Of a stretch of DNA of 64,000 bases, positions 7,145-15,320 are shown piece after piece. Below the pieces are notes generated by a model. That model did no database searches. It saw only the letters and a program-made list of their open reading frames with translations, and was not told the origin of the DNA. The translations under genes were made by a program, and so were the position numbers. Each line of letters opens with the position of its first letter. Within the stretch, counting starts at the first letter, position 1. Origin of the DNA: ZLKRG08 sp046091905 (GTDB taxonomy: Bacteria > Actinomycetota > Actinomycetes > Nanopelagicales > Nanopelagicaceae); contig JBJTCN010000025.1 in NCBI GenBank assembly GCA_046091905.1, forward strand, positions 32,817-96,816. The letters are read 5' to 3'.

Positions 7145-8395
7145 TTGAGTAAAACTTTTGCAAGTTTGGGGCTAGAGCTTGCCCTATTGGATTCACTCAC
7201 AAGTGCGGGATTTGTAACACCTTTTCCGATACAAGAAGCGGTAATTCCACTTGCCCTAACTGGTGCTGACATTATTGGCCAGGCAAAAACTGGCACCGGA
7301 AAGACGCTGGGCTTTGGACTTCCAATTCTTAATAACGTTAAACCGGGAAACGGAAAAGCAGTAGCGCTTGTTGTAGTGCCGACCCGCGAACTTGGAATTC
7401 AAGTTGCCGAAGAGTTAATTAAATTAGCGGATGGTTTAGATTTAAGAGTGACTGCAATTTATGGTGGCCGTCCGATGGAGCCACAGATCGCTGAATTAAA
7501 GAAGGGTGTCGATATTGTGGTGGGCACACCTGGTCGATTACTTGATTTACATCGCCAGAAAGCACTGGATTTGAGCGAAGTAAAGCATTTAGTGCTCGAT
7601 GAAGCAGATGAAATGTTAGATCTAGGTTTCATGCCAGATGTTGAGAAGATTTTTACCTTGACCTCTAAGAGAAACCAAACCATGCTCTTTTCGGCAACCA
7701 TGCCCGGTGATGTGGTTACTTTGGCGCGTAAATTCTTAAATCAACCAACACATATTCGCGCTGAAATTGAAGATACCGGCGCGGTTGTTAATCGAATTAA
7801 ACAATATGTATATCGTGCACATGCACTTGATAAACCAGAGATGTTGGCCCGAATTTTGCAGGCGGAGGGGCGCGGCCCAACCATGATTTTCTGCCGCACC
7901 AAACGCGCTTGTCAGCAAATTGCCGATGATATGAAAGAGCGCGGCTTTAAAACTGCTGCGATTCACGGAGATTTAAGTCAAGGAGCTCGCGAAAGTGCGC
8001 TGAAGGATTTCAAATCTCTCAAACGAGATATTTTGGTGGCAACGGATGTTGCGGCGCGCGGAATTGATATTGATGGAATTACTCACGTTATTAATTACCA
8101 GTGCCCAGAAGATGAGAAGACTTATGTGCATCGCATTGGTCGTACCGCTCGCGCCGGAGCATCTGGTATTGCAATTACATTTGTAGATTGGGATGAATTA
8201 ACTAGATGGTCCCATATAAATCAAGCGCTAGATTTAGGATTTCCAGATCCTCAAGAGACTTACTCTTCATCAGAGCATCTCTACAGCGATTTAGGAATCC
8301 CTAAGAAGAGCGCAAGTAAAATTTCTACTGTAGAAAAAGAATCGCGACCTGTGCGTGAAAAACGCGAACGTACTCGGACTAAAAGAGTGCGTTAA
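7145..8395 (+). CDS. DEAD-box ATP-dependent RNA helicase (RhlE/DeaD type)
   Basis: The 416-aa protein carries the full motif set: Q motif (TPFPIQ), Walker A AKTGTGKT (47-54), PTREL, TPGRL, DEAD (about 152), SAT, ARGIDI and HRIGRTARAG. It unwinds RNA duplexes, for example in ribosome assembly or mRNA decay. The C-terminal tail is short and basic (RERTRTKRVR) and likely contacts RNA. The start is TTG, immediately after the DUF3107 stop. Its 3' end overlaps the convergent MarC gene by 17 bp. Confidence 0.93.
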   Translation: MSKTFASLGLELALLDSLTSAGFVTPFPIQEAVIPLALTGADIIGQAKTGTGKTLGFGLPILNNVKPGNGKAVALVVVPTRELGIQVAEELIKLADGLDLRVTAIYGGRPMEPQIAELKKGVDIVVGTPGRLLDLHRQKALDLSEVKHLVLDEADEMLDLGFMPDVEKIFTLTSKRNQTMLFSATMPGDVVTLARKFLNQPTHIRAEIEDTGAVVNRIKQYVYRAHALDKPEMLARILQAEGRGPTMIFCRTKRACQQIADDMKERGFKTAAIHGDLSQGARESALKDFKSLKRDILVATDVAARGIDIDGITHVINYQCPEDEKTYVHRIGRTARAGASGIAITFVDWDELTRWSHINQALDLGFPDPQETYSSSEHLYSDLGIPKKSASKISTVEKESRPVREKRERTRTKRVR

Positions 8396-8984
8396 TCGCG
8401 TTTACCAACATCTGTACCGCAATACCGGCCAAGACTAATCCTGCAATTCTGGCTAATAAATCAACACCAGATTTACCAATAATTCGCAAAATAAATGTAG
8501 AAGCCATTAGGGCAAGCGCTACGCAAATATGTACTGCAATTACCGCCGTCCCAAGGGCCAATCCCATCTGAGTATTTTCAACTCTTTGTGCAAAGATCAT
8601 AACCGCGACAATTGCACCAGGCCCAGCAAGTAGTGGTGTTGCTAGGGGTACCATCGCTACATTCTTCGCACCTGAATTAAGTTCGTTATCTTCTTTTCCG
8701 GTTAGCAAATTCAAAGAGACTAATAGCAATAAAAGGCCGCCGGCGGCCTGCATCGCACCAATAGAGACATCCATGTAATCAAGCACAAACCTGCCAAAGA
8801 GTGCGAATCCCGAAATAATTAAGAAAGAAATCGCAGCTGCTTGCATTGCCAATGAACGTGCGACTTTAGTGCTTTTCTCACCTACTACAGAGAGAAAAAT
8901 TGGTGCCAAACCAGGTGGATCTAGAATCACAATCAACGTTACAAATGCCTGAAGCGCAAAGGTAAGCGTGCTTACATCTTTCAC
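8379..8984 (-). CDS. MarC-family (UPF0056) integral membrane protein
   Basis: The 201-aa protein has about six hydrophobic helices and the family features ILDPPGLAPIFL near the N-terminus and PLLAGPGAI in the middle. The family's transport function is unproven. I use the GTG at 8982-8984: it overlaps the PHP stop as GTGA and has AAGAAGG upstream, a clear coupled start. The ATG at 9030-9032 would make a 52-bp overlap and a polar N-terminal extension. Last gene of a run beginning with the Mg-transport genes. Confidence 0.85.
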   Translation of the reverse strand: MKDVSTLTFALQAFVTLIVILDPPGLAPIFLSVVGEKSTKVARSLAMQAAAISFLIISGFALFGRFVLDYMDVSIGAMQAAGGLLLLLVSLNLLTGKEDNELNSGAKNVAMVPLATPLLAGPGAIVAVMIFAQRVENTQMGLALGTAVIAVHICVALALMASTFILRIIGKSGVDLLARIAGLVLAGIAVQMLVNAINALF

Positions 8985-9829
8985 TTTTGGACCACCCTTC
9001 TTTGATTCGCCTGCGATTCTAACTGCTGCCAATGCTCTGGGGAGGTCACATTCTCGCCAATTAAACTGAGTTTTCCAGTTCCGTGAAAATCACTAGAACC
9101 AGTAATTACCAAATCCAACTCAGCAGCAATCTCTCGAAGAATATTCCTTTCATGGGCTCCATGATCTCTATGATCGACTTCAATTCCATTTAAACCTGCG
9201 CTTTTCAAAGCTAAAAAGCGTTCGGTGGTCATTTCCGTGTTTCGCATCGAAGAGTATGGATGCGCAATTACCGCTACTCCACCGGCGGCCCTAATTAATT
9301 TAATAGCCTCGACTGGAGTGGGTGCAATATGTGAAACATAATATTTTGAATCGTTAGCTAGGAATTCTGCGAATGCTTGGTCGCGATTTTTCACAATCCC
9401 TTTAGCTACCAGCGCATCTGCCAAATGTGGTCGACCTAACGTTGCGCCTTCAGGTTGAAATTTTAAAACCTCTTCAAAGGTAATCTTGATGCCATCTGAA
9501 GACATCAATTCAATCATCTTCTTCATGCGCGGAATGCGATCATCACGACTGGCCTCTAATGCTTCTTGGAGCGGCTGATAATTGTGGTCAAATAAGAGAC
9601 CCAACATATGAATACTCTGATGTGATTCGGTTAAACAAGAAATTTCTGCGCCAAGTACCAATTGAAAATCACCACGAACAGAAGCGATTGCTTCATCCCA
9701 TCCTGCTACCGTGTCATGATCAGTTAACCCAAGCACGGTAATGCCATTAATAATCGCGTGCTGCACCAACTCAGTTGGTGACATAGTGCCGTCACTTCGT
9801 GTGGAGTGTGTATGTAAATCAATTTTCAT
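8981..9829 (-). CDS. PHP-domain phosphoesterase (YciV/RNase AM-like)
   Basis: The 282-aa protein starts MKIDLHTHSTRSDGT, the first metal-binding motif of the PHP domain, and continues with GLTDHDT, AEISC and, near the end, GSSDFHG, all metal ligands. Relatives hydrolyse 3',5'-nucleoside bisphosphates or act as 5'-3' exonucleases on short RNA; which applies here is inference. It overlaps EamA by 11 bp upstream and MarC by 4 bp downstream. Confidence 0.88.
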   Translation of the reverse strand: MKIDLHTHSTRSDGTMSPTELVQHAIINGITVLGLTDHDTVAGWDEAIASVRGDFQLVLGAEISCLTESHQSIHMLGLLFDHNYQPLQEALEASRDDRIPRMKKMIELMSSDGIKITFEEVLKFQPEGATLGRPHLADALVAKGIVKNRDQAFAEFLANDSKYYVSHIAPTPVEAIKLIRAAGGVAVIAHPYSSMRNTEMTTERFLALKSAGLNGIEVDHRDHGAHERNILREIAAELDLVITGSSDFHGTGKLSLIGENVTSPEHWQQLESQANQRRVVQK

Positions 9830-10697
9830 CGGTTCGCCCCAATATCACTAATGCGCTACCAGCCATAATTACTAGAATTCCAAACCAAATACCAATATGA
9901 GGCTGCTGGCCTAACCACCAGATAGCTAAAAGCGCGCTAATTGGCACTTCGAAGAAGACCACCATTGACACTATTGCCGGTGAAACGCTTTTTAGCACAC
10001 TGTTAAACATTGAATGTCCAAGTAGCTGTGCGCCCACAATTAAGCCAACCACAATCCACCATTCACGAGCGGTAAACTTAAAGAAATTCCCTTGTAATAA
10101 AGCAAATGGTAAGGCTGCTAGCGCGCAGAAGAAATAGCAAATTGTCGTATACGTAGTGGCAGGAATGCTGCGCTGCGCTTTGGCACCAAGATTTACATAA
10201 GTAGCTGCTAAAGCTGCACAAACTATGGCAGCAAGATCACCTTGAAAGGCGCGCCAAGAAAAATGTAAATCTACGCCAGAGATAAAGAGCACACCTATAA
10301 AGCCAACAAACATGCCAAGCCATGAAGTTTTTGAAACATGTACCCCAGTGAATACTGCAAAAATGGTGGCAAAGACTGGTTGTAGTGCAGCTAGCGCAGT
10401 ACCAGATGCAACTGAGGTATATCGCATCGCTAAAAAGAATCCCGCAAAGTGAGCTGCCAGTACTATCCCTGCAACTGCAGACCACTTAAAACCTTCGCGA
10501 TCACGCAATTGCAATTTTTTAAAATTAATTGCATAAGTTGCAACAGCACCGCCCAGATTTCTCCAGAAAATTAGAGTCAAAACCGGCATCGTGCTAAGCG
10601 CAATTAATGGTCCCGAAGTTCCAATTCCCAGTACTCCAATGCTTAAACGAATAGAGTCAGCTTTATTAGGAAAAGCTAAATGTTTTTTCTGAGTCAT
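9819..10697 (-). CDS. EamA/DMT-family transporter
   Basis: The 292-aa protein has about ten hydrophobic helices arranged as two EamA repeats, the second starting near residue 150 (FQGDLAAIVCAALAATYV). It likely exports a metabolite; the substrate cannot be inferred. Its ATG overlaps the Nramp-like stop by 4 bp and its end overlaps the PHP gene, placing it inside the metal-transport operon. Confidence 0.87.
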   Translation of the reverse strand: MTQKKHLAFPNKADSIRLSIGVLGIGTSGPLIALSTMPVLTLIFWRNLGGAVATYAINFKKLQLRDREGFKWSAVAGIVLAAHFAGFFLAMRYTSVASGTALAALQPVFATIFAVFTGVHVSKTSWLGMFVGFIGVLFISGVDLHFSWRAFQGDLAAIVCAALAATYVNLGAKAQRSIPATTYTTICYFFCALAALPFALLQGNFFKFTAREWWIVVGLIVGAQLLGHSMFNSVLKSVSPAIVSMVVFFEVPISALLAIWWLGQQPHIGIWFGILVIMAGSALVILGRTDEN

Positions 10698-11938
10698 CTA
10701 GAAAGCGTTAACCAAAGAAGAGTTGCAACACAGATAAAGATAATTGCAATTATGAGTGCATAAACAGTCAACATTTTTGAGCTTGCTTTAAATTCACCCA
10801 TTAAGCGAACATCTTTAGCTATGCCAAACATGTAAAGCAATAGCGGCAATAAGAGCACCGCATTTAAGATCTGAGTTAAGACCAGAATTTTGATTAATGG
10901 AGCACCAGGAATCAAAACTAAGGTCGCCGCCACAATTGTGATTGCTCCAAAGGTGGCATAGAAAAGCGGCGCTTCATTTGCCTTGTCATCCAGCGCTGCA
11001 GGACGACCAGTTAAATCAGTAACTGCGTATGCAGTTGAGAGCGGCAGAATTGATGCCGCTAATAACGCAGCGCCGATCAAACCAACTGCGAACAGTTCTT
11101 TGGCCATGGTGCCCGCTAACGGTTTTAGCGCTTCCGCAGCTTGCGCGGCATCATTGATATTGGTTTTGCCGCTGATATTTAAAGTTGCTGCGCAAGTTAT
11201 AACTACAAAGAAACCGATGATGCCGGTCAGAAGTGAACCAGTCCATACATCAACCCGAAGTAATTTGAGATCCTCTTTTGTTAAACGTTTATCAACTGCG
11301 TAACTTTGGATAAAAGCTAAGCCCCAAGGTGCCAACGTGGTACCTAAAGTAGCAGTTGCAATAAATAGCGCTTCTTGATTTAAGGGCATACTTGGAATTA
11401 GCAAACCTTGTGCTGCAGCTGACCAATCTGGTTTGGCCATAAATCCCGCAATTATGTAGGCAATAAATACCGATGCCAGTAATAAGAATACTTTTTCTAC
11501 TCGCGCAAAGCTGCCGCGCAGAACTAAGAAAGAGACAACAAATCCGGCAAGCGGCACTGTGATGTATTTAGAAATCCCAAACAGATTTCCCGCCGCTGCG
11601 ATTCCGGCAAATTCTGCAGTCATAGTTCCAATATTTGCAATTACCAAAGCTAGGGCGCTCAGCATCCCAGATCGAGCACCATATTTTTGGCGCACCAGAC
11701 CGATTAGACCTTGGCGAGTTACCACGCCGATTCGTGCACCTAAATCTTGAAATAAAATCAGCGCGATTGTTGAAATTCCTAATGTCCAAAGTAATTGATA
11801 ACCAAATTGCGCACCTAATTGCGAGTAAGTAGTGATGCCAGCTGGATCATCATCTGAAAGTCCCGCAATAATTCCTGGACCCATAACAGCAAGAAATGCG
11901 CCTAAGCGCAATTTTCTAGAATCTAATTTGCTAATCAT
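10694..11938 (-). CDS. Nramp-related divalent metal transporter, probable Mg2+-type (NRMT-like)
   Basis: The 414-aa protein has about eleven membrane helices and the Nramp fold, but its metal-site motifs differ from manganese/iron Nramps. Helix 1 reads DPAG (31-34) instead of DPGN, and helix 6 reads LAPWG (202-206) where MPHN is expected. Thus the metal-binding Asn is Gly34 and the Met is Ala203. As I recall, the same two replacements mark Nramp-related magnesium transporters (NRMTs). The upstream gene encodes a MgtE_N/CBS protein, the Mg-sensing part of MgtE channels, which supports Mg2+ as substrate. Calling it MntH would probably be wrong. Confidence 0.82.
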   Translation of the reverse strand: MISKLDSRKLRLGAFLAVMGPGIIAGLSDDDPAGITTYSQLGAQFGYQLLWTLGISTIALILFQDLGARIGVVTRQGLIGLVRQKYGARSGMLSALALVIANIGTMTAEFAGIAAAGNLFGISKYITVPLAGFVVSFLVLRGSFARVEKVFLLLASVFIAYIIAGFMAKPDWSAAAQGLLIPSMPLNQEALFIATATLGTTLAPWGLAFIQSYAVDKRLTKEDLKLLRVDVWTGSLLTGIIGFFVVITCAATLNISGKTNINDAAQAAEALKPLAGTMAKELFAVGLIGAALLAASILPLSTAYAVTDLTGRPAALDDKANEAPLFYATFGAITIVAATLVLIPGAPLIKILVLTQILNAVLLLPLLLYMFGIAKDVRLMGEFKASSKMLTVYALIIAIIFICVATLLWLTLSR

Positions 11939-13236
11939 GAAAGCGCACCTGTGCCTTGCGCTAAACCTGAAGATTCCGCGGGAACCATGGCATCGATAAT
12001 GTCGTCAGCCAAAATTCTTCCTACCGGTTTACCTTTGTCATCAACCACGATTACCGAAGAGCCACGGTTATTTGAAAATTCTTCAATTACATCATCTAAT
12101 AAGGTTTCAATTCCGACTGCAGTTGGAAATGGCGCTTTAACGAGCGTGGTTAACTTATCGGACGGTTTCGCCGCTATTAATTCAATTATTTGAATGTGAT
12201 CAAGCAATTTACCCTTGGAATCGACCACTGTAACGCCATCGGAGATATCGCGTTCTCGGTGTTCGACTAATAATTGGAGTGCATCTGCCACGGTATCGCT
12301 CTCTTTAACGATCAATAAGTGGGTCGTCATAATTCCACCCGCATGTGTTTCATCAAATTCAACTAAGCGACGAAGTTGTTTTGCCATCGCAGGTGCCATC
12401 TGCGCCAAAATACTTTCTGAGTGCTCGTCATCTAAATCACGTAGTACTTCAGCCGATTCATCAGGTTCCATATGTGAAAGCAATTCTGCGGCACGTTCAT
12501 CAGAGATACCGCGCAACAAACCTTGTAGTTCGTCATCTTCCATCTCTTCAAGTGCATCCGCTGCTAAATCTGGATCCAGCAATTCAATTAACGCGCTCTG
12601 TTCGCGACCTTCTAGGTCTTCAATGATGTCTGCAATATCGGCTGGACGTAATTTGCTAAGAGCTTCTCTAGTTGCGGTTGTGCGTACTACTCCACCGTCA
12701 TCGGCCAACGAGGCCACACTCGCCCAATCAATTACTTGATCTACGCCTGGTTTACGACCAAAAGTTCCTGGGAAAATTCGACGCACAAAAGAACGGAAGG
12801 ATACGTCTACGCCTACTAAACGAATCTCTTTATCTAGAGGCGCAAGGTAGAGATCTGAAGTACGAACTACTCGCAAACCATTAACGTCAACAATTTGATG
12901 ATCAAGTACGTCACCATCAAGAAGTTGTTCTCCGGTGCGACGTTGATATTCACTTAAATTTACTTTGGCAGATGAGAGTGTGACTTCATCATTGGTAAGT
13001 TTGGCAATGCGAGCGCCATCTATATATGCGCGACGTCCGGCGACTTTTACAATTAGCCCAGATACTGGTGGATAGGTCTCGCCGCCATGGCGAACCACAA
13101 AATCAACTAATCTTCCTAAATCTTTTCCATCTTGATCTTTAACTGGGCGTCCAATAATTCCGGCGACTGAAACCAGTGAACCTTGTATGCCTTTGCGAGT
13201 AAGGACCGCTTTTGAAGTCGTAGCAGCCTTTGTCAT
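11935..13236 (-). CDS. PRC-barrel / MgtE_N / CBS-domain protein, likely Mg2+ sensor
   Basis: In this 433-aa soluble protein a PRC-barrel-like region (about 25-100) is followed by a MgtE_N superhelical domain (about 185-290) with many acidic loops (EEMEDDELQ, DLDDEHSES) and a CBS pair (about 300-420). No membrane helices are present, unlike full MgtE. In MgtE, the N and CBS domains bind Mg2+ and gate the channel; here they probably regulate the Nramp-like partner, whose start overlaps this stop by 4 bp. A -10 hexamer ends 7 bases before the ATG, so this is the operon's first gene. Confidence 0.85.
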   Translation of the reverse strand: MTKAATTSKAVLTRKGIQGSLVSVAGIIGRPVKDQDGKDLGRLVDFVVRHGGETYPPVSGLIVKVAGRRAYIDGARIAKLTNDEVTLSSAKVNLSEYQRRTGEQLLDGDVLDHQIVDVNGLRVVRTSDLYLAPLDKEIRLVGVDVSFRSFVRRIFPGTFGRKPGVDQVIDWASVASLADDGGVVRTTATREALSKLRPADIADIIEDLEGREQSALIELLDPDLAADALEEMEDDELQGLLRGISDERAAELLSHMEPDESAEVLRDLDDEHSESILAQMAPAMAKQLRRLVEFDETHAGGIMTTHLLIVKESDTVADALQLLVEHRERDISDGVTVVDSKGKLLDHIQIIELIAAKPSDKLTTLVKAPFPTAVGIETLLDDVIEEFSNNRGSSVIVVDDKGKPVGRILADDIIDAMVPAESSGLAQGTGALS

Positions 13237-13243
13237 ACTGCGA

Positions 13244-13249
13244 ATTCTA
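13244..13249 (-). promoter_or_regulatory. -10 element for leaderless MgtE_N/CBS gene
   Basis: TAGAAT, 7-base spacer, ATG on the minus strand. It would drive the five-gene set down to MarC. A leaderless start leaves no room for a 5' Mg2+ riboswitch. Confidence 0.58.
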
Positions 13250-13265
13250 ATTGAGGCTTAGCTAA

Positions 13266-14378
13266 TCAAACGTTTAATTTAAGTGGAACACCTATGAGTG
13301 AGCGCTTGCGTTCTGTTAATTTAGCGGCAATTTCTGTAATTGCCTTTGCAGATGGATCATTTGGTGATTCCAAAACCACTGGATTACCACCATCGCCACC
13401 ACTTCGCAGATTCTGACTAAATGGAACCTGCCCTAAAACTGGTACCTCAGCCCCAACTAATTGGCTCAAGCGCTCTGCAGTTGCTTCTGCGCCACCACTA
13501 CCGAAAAGTTCAATTTTCTCCCCACACTTTGGACATGGGAATGCAGACATATTTTCAATTACTCCAATAATCTGCTGTTTTAATTGATGTGCAATTCTTC
13601 CAGAACGCTCTGCAACTTCTGCTGCCGCTACCTGTGGAGTAGTCACCACAATTAATTCAGAAGCTGGAATTAATTGTCCAAGTGAAATCGCCAAATCTCC
13701 GGTACCTGGTGGCAAATCCAAGAATAGAAAATCTAAATCTCCCCAATAAGCATCCGTGAGTAATTGTGAGAGTACTTTATGCAAAATTGGCCCTCGATAA
13801 GCTACCGCTTCTGCACGATCAGGTTTGAACATCTCCATCGATACACATTTAATGCCATGGTTTTCTAGCGGAATAAACATGTCATCAATTGCAGTTGGTC
13901 GCTGGCCAATCAAACCTAAAAGTCTTGGAATTGAATGTCCATAAACGTCAGCATCTAAAATGCCAACTCGCATTCCTTGCTTTGCTACTGCAATCGCCAA
14001 ATTAGTGGTTAAAGATGATTTGCCAACTCCACCTTTGCCTGATGAGACACCAATAACTCGAGTTAAAGAATCAGGTCGGGCAAATGGAATCTCTTTCGCT
14101 TTTCCACCACGAACAATGTCGCGCACTTTTTCACGTTGCACTTCGGTCATTACGCCATATTCCAAAGCGATTTCTTTGACTCCAGCGACCTCACCGAGCG
14201 CTTTTTTAATATCGTTAGTTAGCGTCTCTTTCATTGGACAGCCAGCAATGGTTAGCAGCACTTTAATTTCCGCGCGACCGTTATTTAATTCAGCTCGTTC
14301 GACCATTCCCAATTCAGTGATTGAACGACGTAATTCCGGATCAATTACTCTGCTAAGCGCATCTAATAATTGGCTCAT
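13266..14378 (-). CDS. mrp: Mrp/NBP35-type ATP-binding iron-sulfur carrier
   Basis: The 370-aa protein has an N-terminal DUF59/MIP18 domain (about 1-85), then a P-loop ATPase with the deviant Walker A GKGGVGKSS, the switch DADVYGHSIP and DLPPGTGD. A CPKC pair in the C-terminal half can hold a shared iron-sulfur cluster. The family delivers Fe-S clusters to target proteins. The first residues overlap the tatB stop by 4 bp, as part of a tatB-mrp unit also found, as I recall, in Mycobacterium. Confidence 0.93.
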   Translation of the reverse strand: MSQLLDALSRVIDPELRRSITELGMVERAELNNGRAEIKVLLTIAGCPMKETLTNDIKKALGEVAGVKEIALEYGVMTEVQREKVRDIVRGGKAKEIPFARPDSLTRVIGVSSGKGGVGKSSLTTNLAIAVAKQGMRVGILDADVYGHSIPRLLGLIGQRPTAIDDMFIPLENHGIKCVSMEMFKPDRAEAVAYRGPILHKVLSQLLTDAYWGDLDFLFLDLPPGTGDLAISLGQLIPASELIVVTTPQVAAAEVAERSGRIAHQLKQQIIGVIENMSAFPCPKCGEKIELFGSGGAEATAERLSQLVGAEVPVLGQVPFSQNLRSGGDGGNPVVLESPNDPSAKAITEIAAKLTERKRSLIGVPLKLNV

Positions 14379-14680
14379 AGCATTTCCGGATCGATTTTGG
14401 CATTACCAAGAGTTCGCTTAGTTTTAACATCATCTTTCAGCGCATCATTTAATTGCTTTTTGATAAAAGTTTTTGGATGTAGATCCTCTGGTTTTAGATC
14501 CTCATAACCTGGGCCTAATGAATCTTTAATCTGATCCGTCGCAGTGACTGCATATTTGCGCAATTTTTTAACTAATTTGGCGGCATCTGCAGCTAAATTC
14601 GGCAAACGATCTGGACCTACTAAGAAGAGCGCCAAAATAGCTAGACCGATTAGCTCTCCAAATCCGATATCTCCAAACAT
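14375..14680 (-). CDS. tatB: Twin-arginine translocase subunit TatB
   Basis: The 101-aa protein begins MFGDIGFGELIGLAILALFLVGPDRLP (a single N-terminal membrane helix and the conserved hinge ending in GPDRLP), then an amphipathic helix and a charged tail. TatB forms the substrate receptor with TatC. The FGDIGFGE start and GPDRLP favour TatB over TatA. The other Tat components are not in the window. A TACGCT element ends 6 bases before the ATG. Confidence 0.88.
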   Translation of the reverse strand: MFGDIGFGELIGLAILALFLVGPDRLPNLAADAAKLVKKLRKYAVTATDQIKDSLGPGYEDLKPEDLHPKTFIKKQLNDALKDDVKTKRTLGNAKIDPEML

Positions 14681-14686
14681 GTGGAT

Positions 14687-14692
14687 AGCGTA
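14687..14692 (-). promoter_or_regulatory. -10 element for leaderless tatB
   Basis: TACGCT, 6-base spacer, ATG on the minus strand. It occupies the 13-bp gap after the methyltransferase stop. Confidence 0.5.
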
Positions 14693-14693
14693 T

Positions 14694-15320
14694 TTAGAGT
14701 TTGGTCGCTAGTAAAACTGCGTCGCCAATTGGGTTAAGTGAAATAGCCCAAATCTCGCTCTGGCTCTTTAAAAATTTACCAGCTTCTCTTAGCGCTACGG
14801 TCTTCGGGTCACGTTGCGCTGGATCTGGCACTTTCCCGCCACCATAAAAATGATCAATTGCCAAGATGCCGCCGGTTCGAAGTATTCGGTGCGCCTCATC
14901 AACTACATCCAAAATATCTTCGGGGTTGCCGCGAAATACCACTAAGTCATAAGCACGATCTGCCAGTTTGCGCATCACATCTAAATATTCGCTAGTAATT
15001 AAGCGGTAACGATTCGCCGGAATATCTGCTTCTGTTAATACTTGTTTGGCAATTTGAATATGTTGAACTTCAGGATCAATTGTTGTTATTACCCCAGAAC
15101 TCATTATTCCTTTAAGTAACCAAAGAGTTCCAACTCCTGAACCAGTGCCAATTTCAACTACCGATTGCGCTGAAATCAAAGAGGCAACGTAACGAAGATA
15201 GGCACCAGATCCGGGAGTAGCATCTAAAACTCCTAGTTCGATACCTTTTTCACGAGCTAAATTCTGGTGTGGATCTTCTGGCAGGTAACTATCTGCAAAT
15301 TGCGCTACATCAAATTTCAC
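14694..15320 (-). CDS. Class I SAM-dependent O-methyltransferase
   Basis: This 208-aa protein belongs to the O-methyltransferase family 3 (Rv1220c-like). The SAM loop is VEIGTGSGVG (about 57-66) and the acidic ribose contact is in TTIDPE (about 79-84). DLVVFRG replaces the usual metal-binding D(V/F)DADK-type strand, so metal use is uncertain. The substrate is unknown. It overlaps pepA by 4 bp. Gene order methyltransferase-tatB-mrp resembles M. tuberculosis. Confidence 0.83.
   Translation of the reverse strand: MKFDVAQFADSYLPEDPHQNLAREKGIELGVLDATPGSGAYLRYVASLISAQSVVEIGTGSGVGTLWLLKGIMSSGVITTIDPEVQHIQIAKQVLTEADIPANRYRLITSEYLDVMRKLADRAYDLVVFRGNPEDILDVVDEAHRILRTGGILAIDHFYGGGKVPDPAQRDPKTVALREAGKFLKSQSEIWAISLNPIGDAVLLATKL

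Noticed and set aside
8985..9032. ATG-based longer MarC start
   Set aside because: It would overlap the PHP gene by 52 bp and add a polar segment; the GTGA overlap start with a ribosome site fits better.
10694..11938. Standard MntH manganese transporter
   Set aside because: Both metal-site motifs are altered (DPAG and APWG), and the neighbour is Mg-related, so I named it an NRMT-like transporter instead.
12215..12739. A 174-codon plus-strand open frame, rich in serine
   Set aside because: It lies antisense inside the MgtE_N/CBS gene, has no family motif, and its Ser-rich composition mirrors the acidic codons of the real gene.
13237..13265. Mg2+ riboswitch before the MgtE_N/CBS gene
   Set aside because: Only 29 bp separate this gene from mrp and the predicted message is leaderless, leaving no space for a riboswitch.
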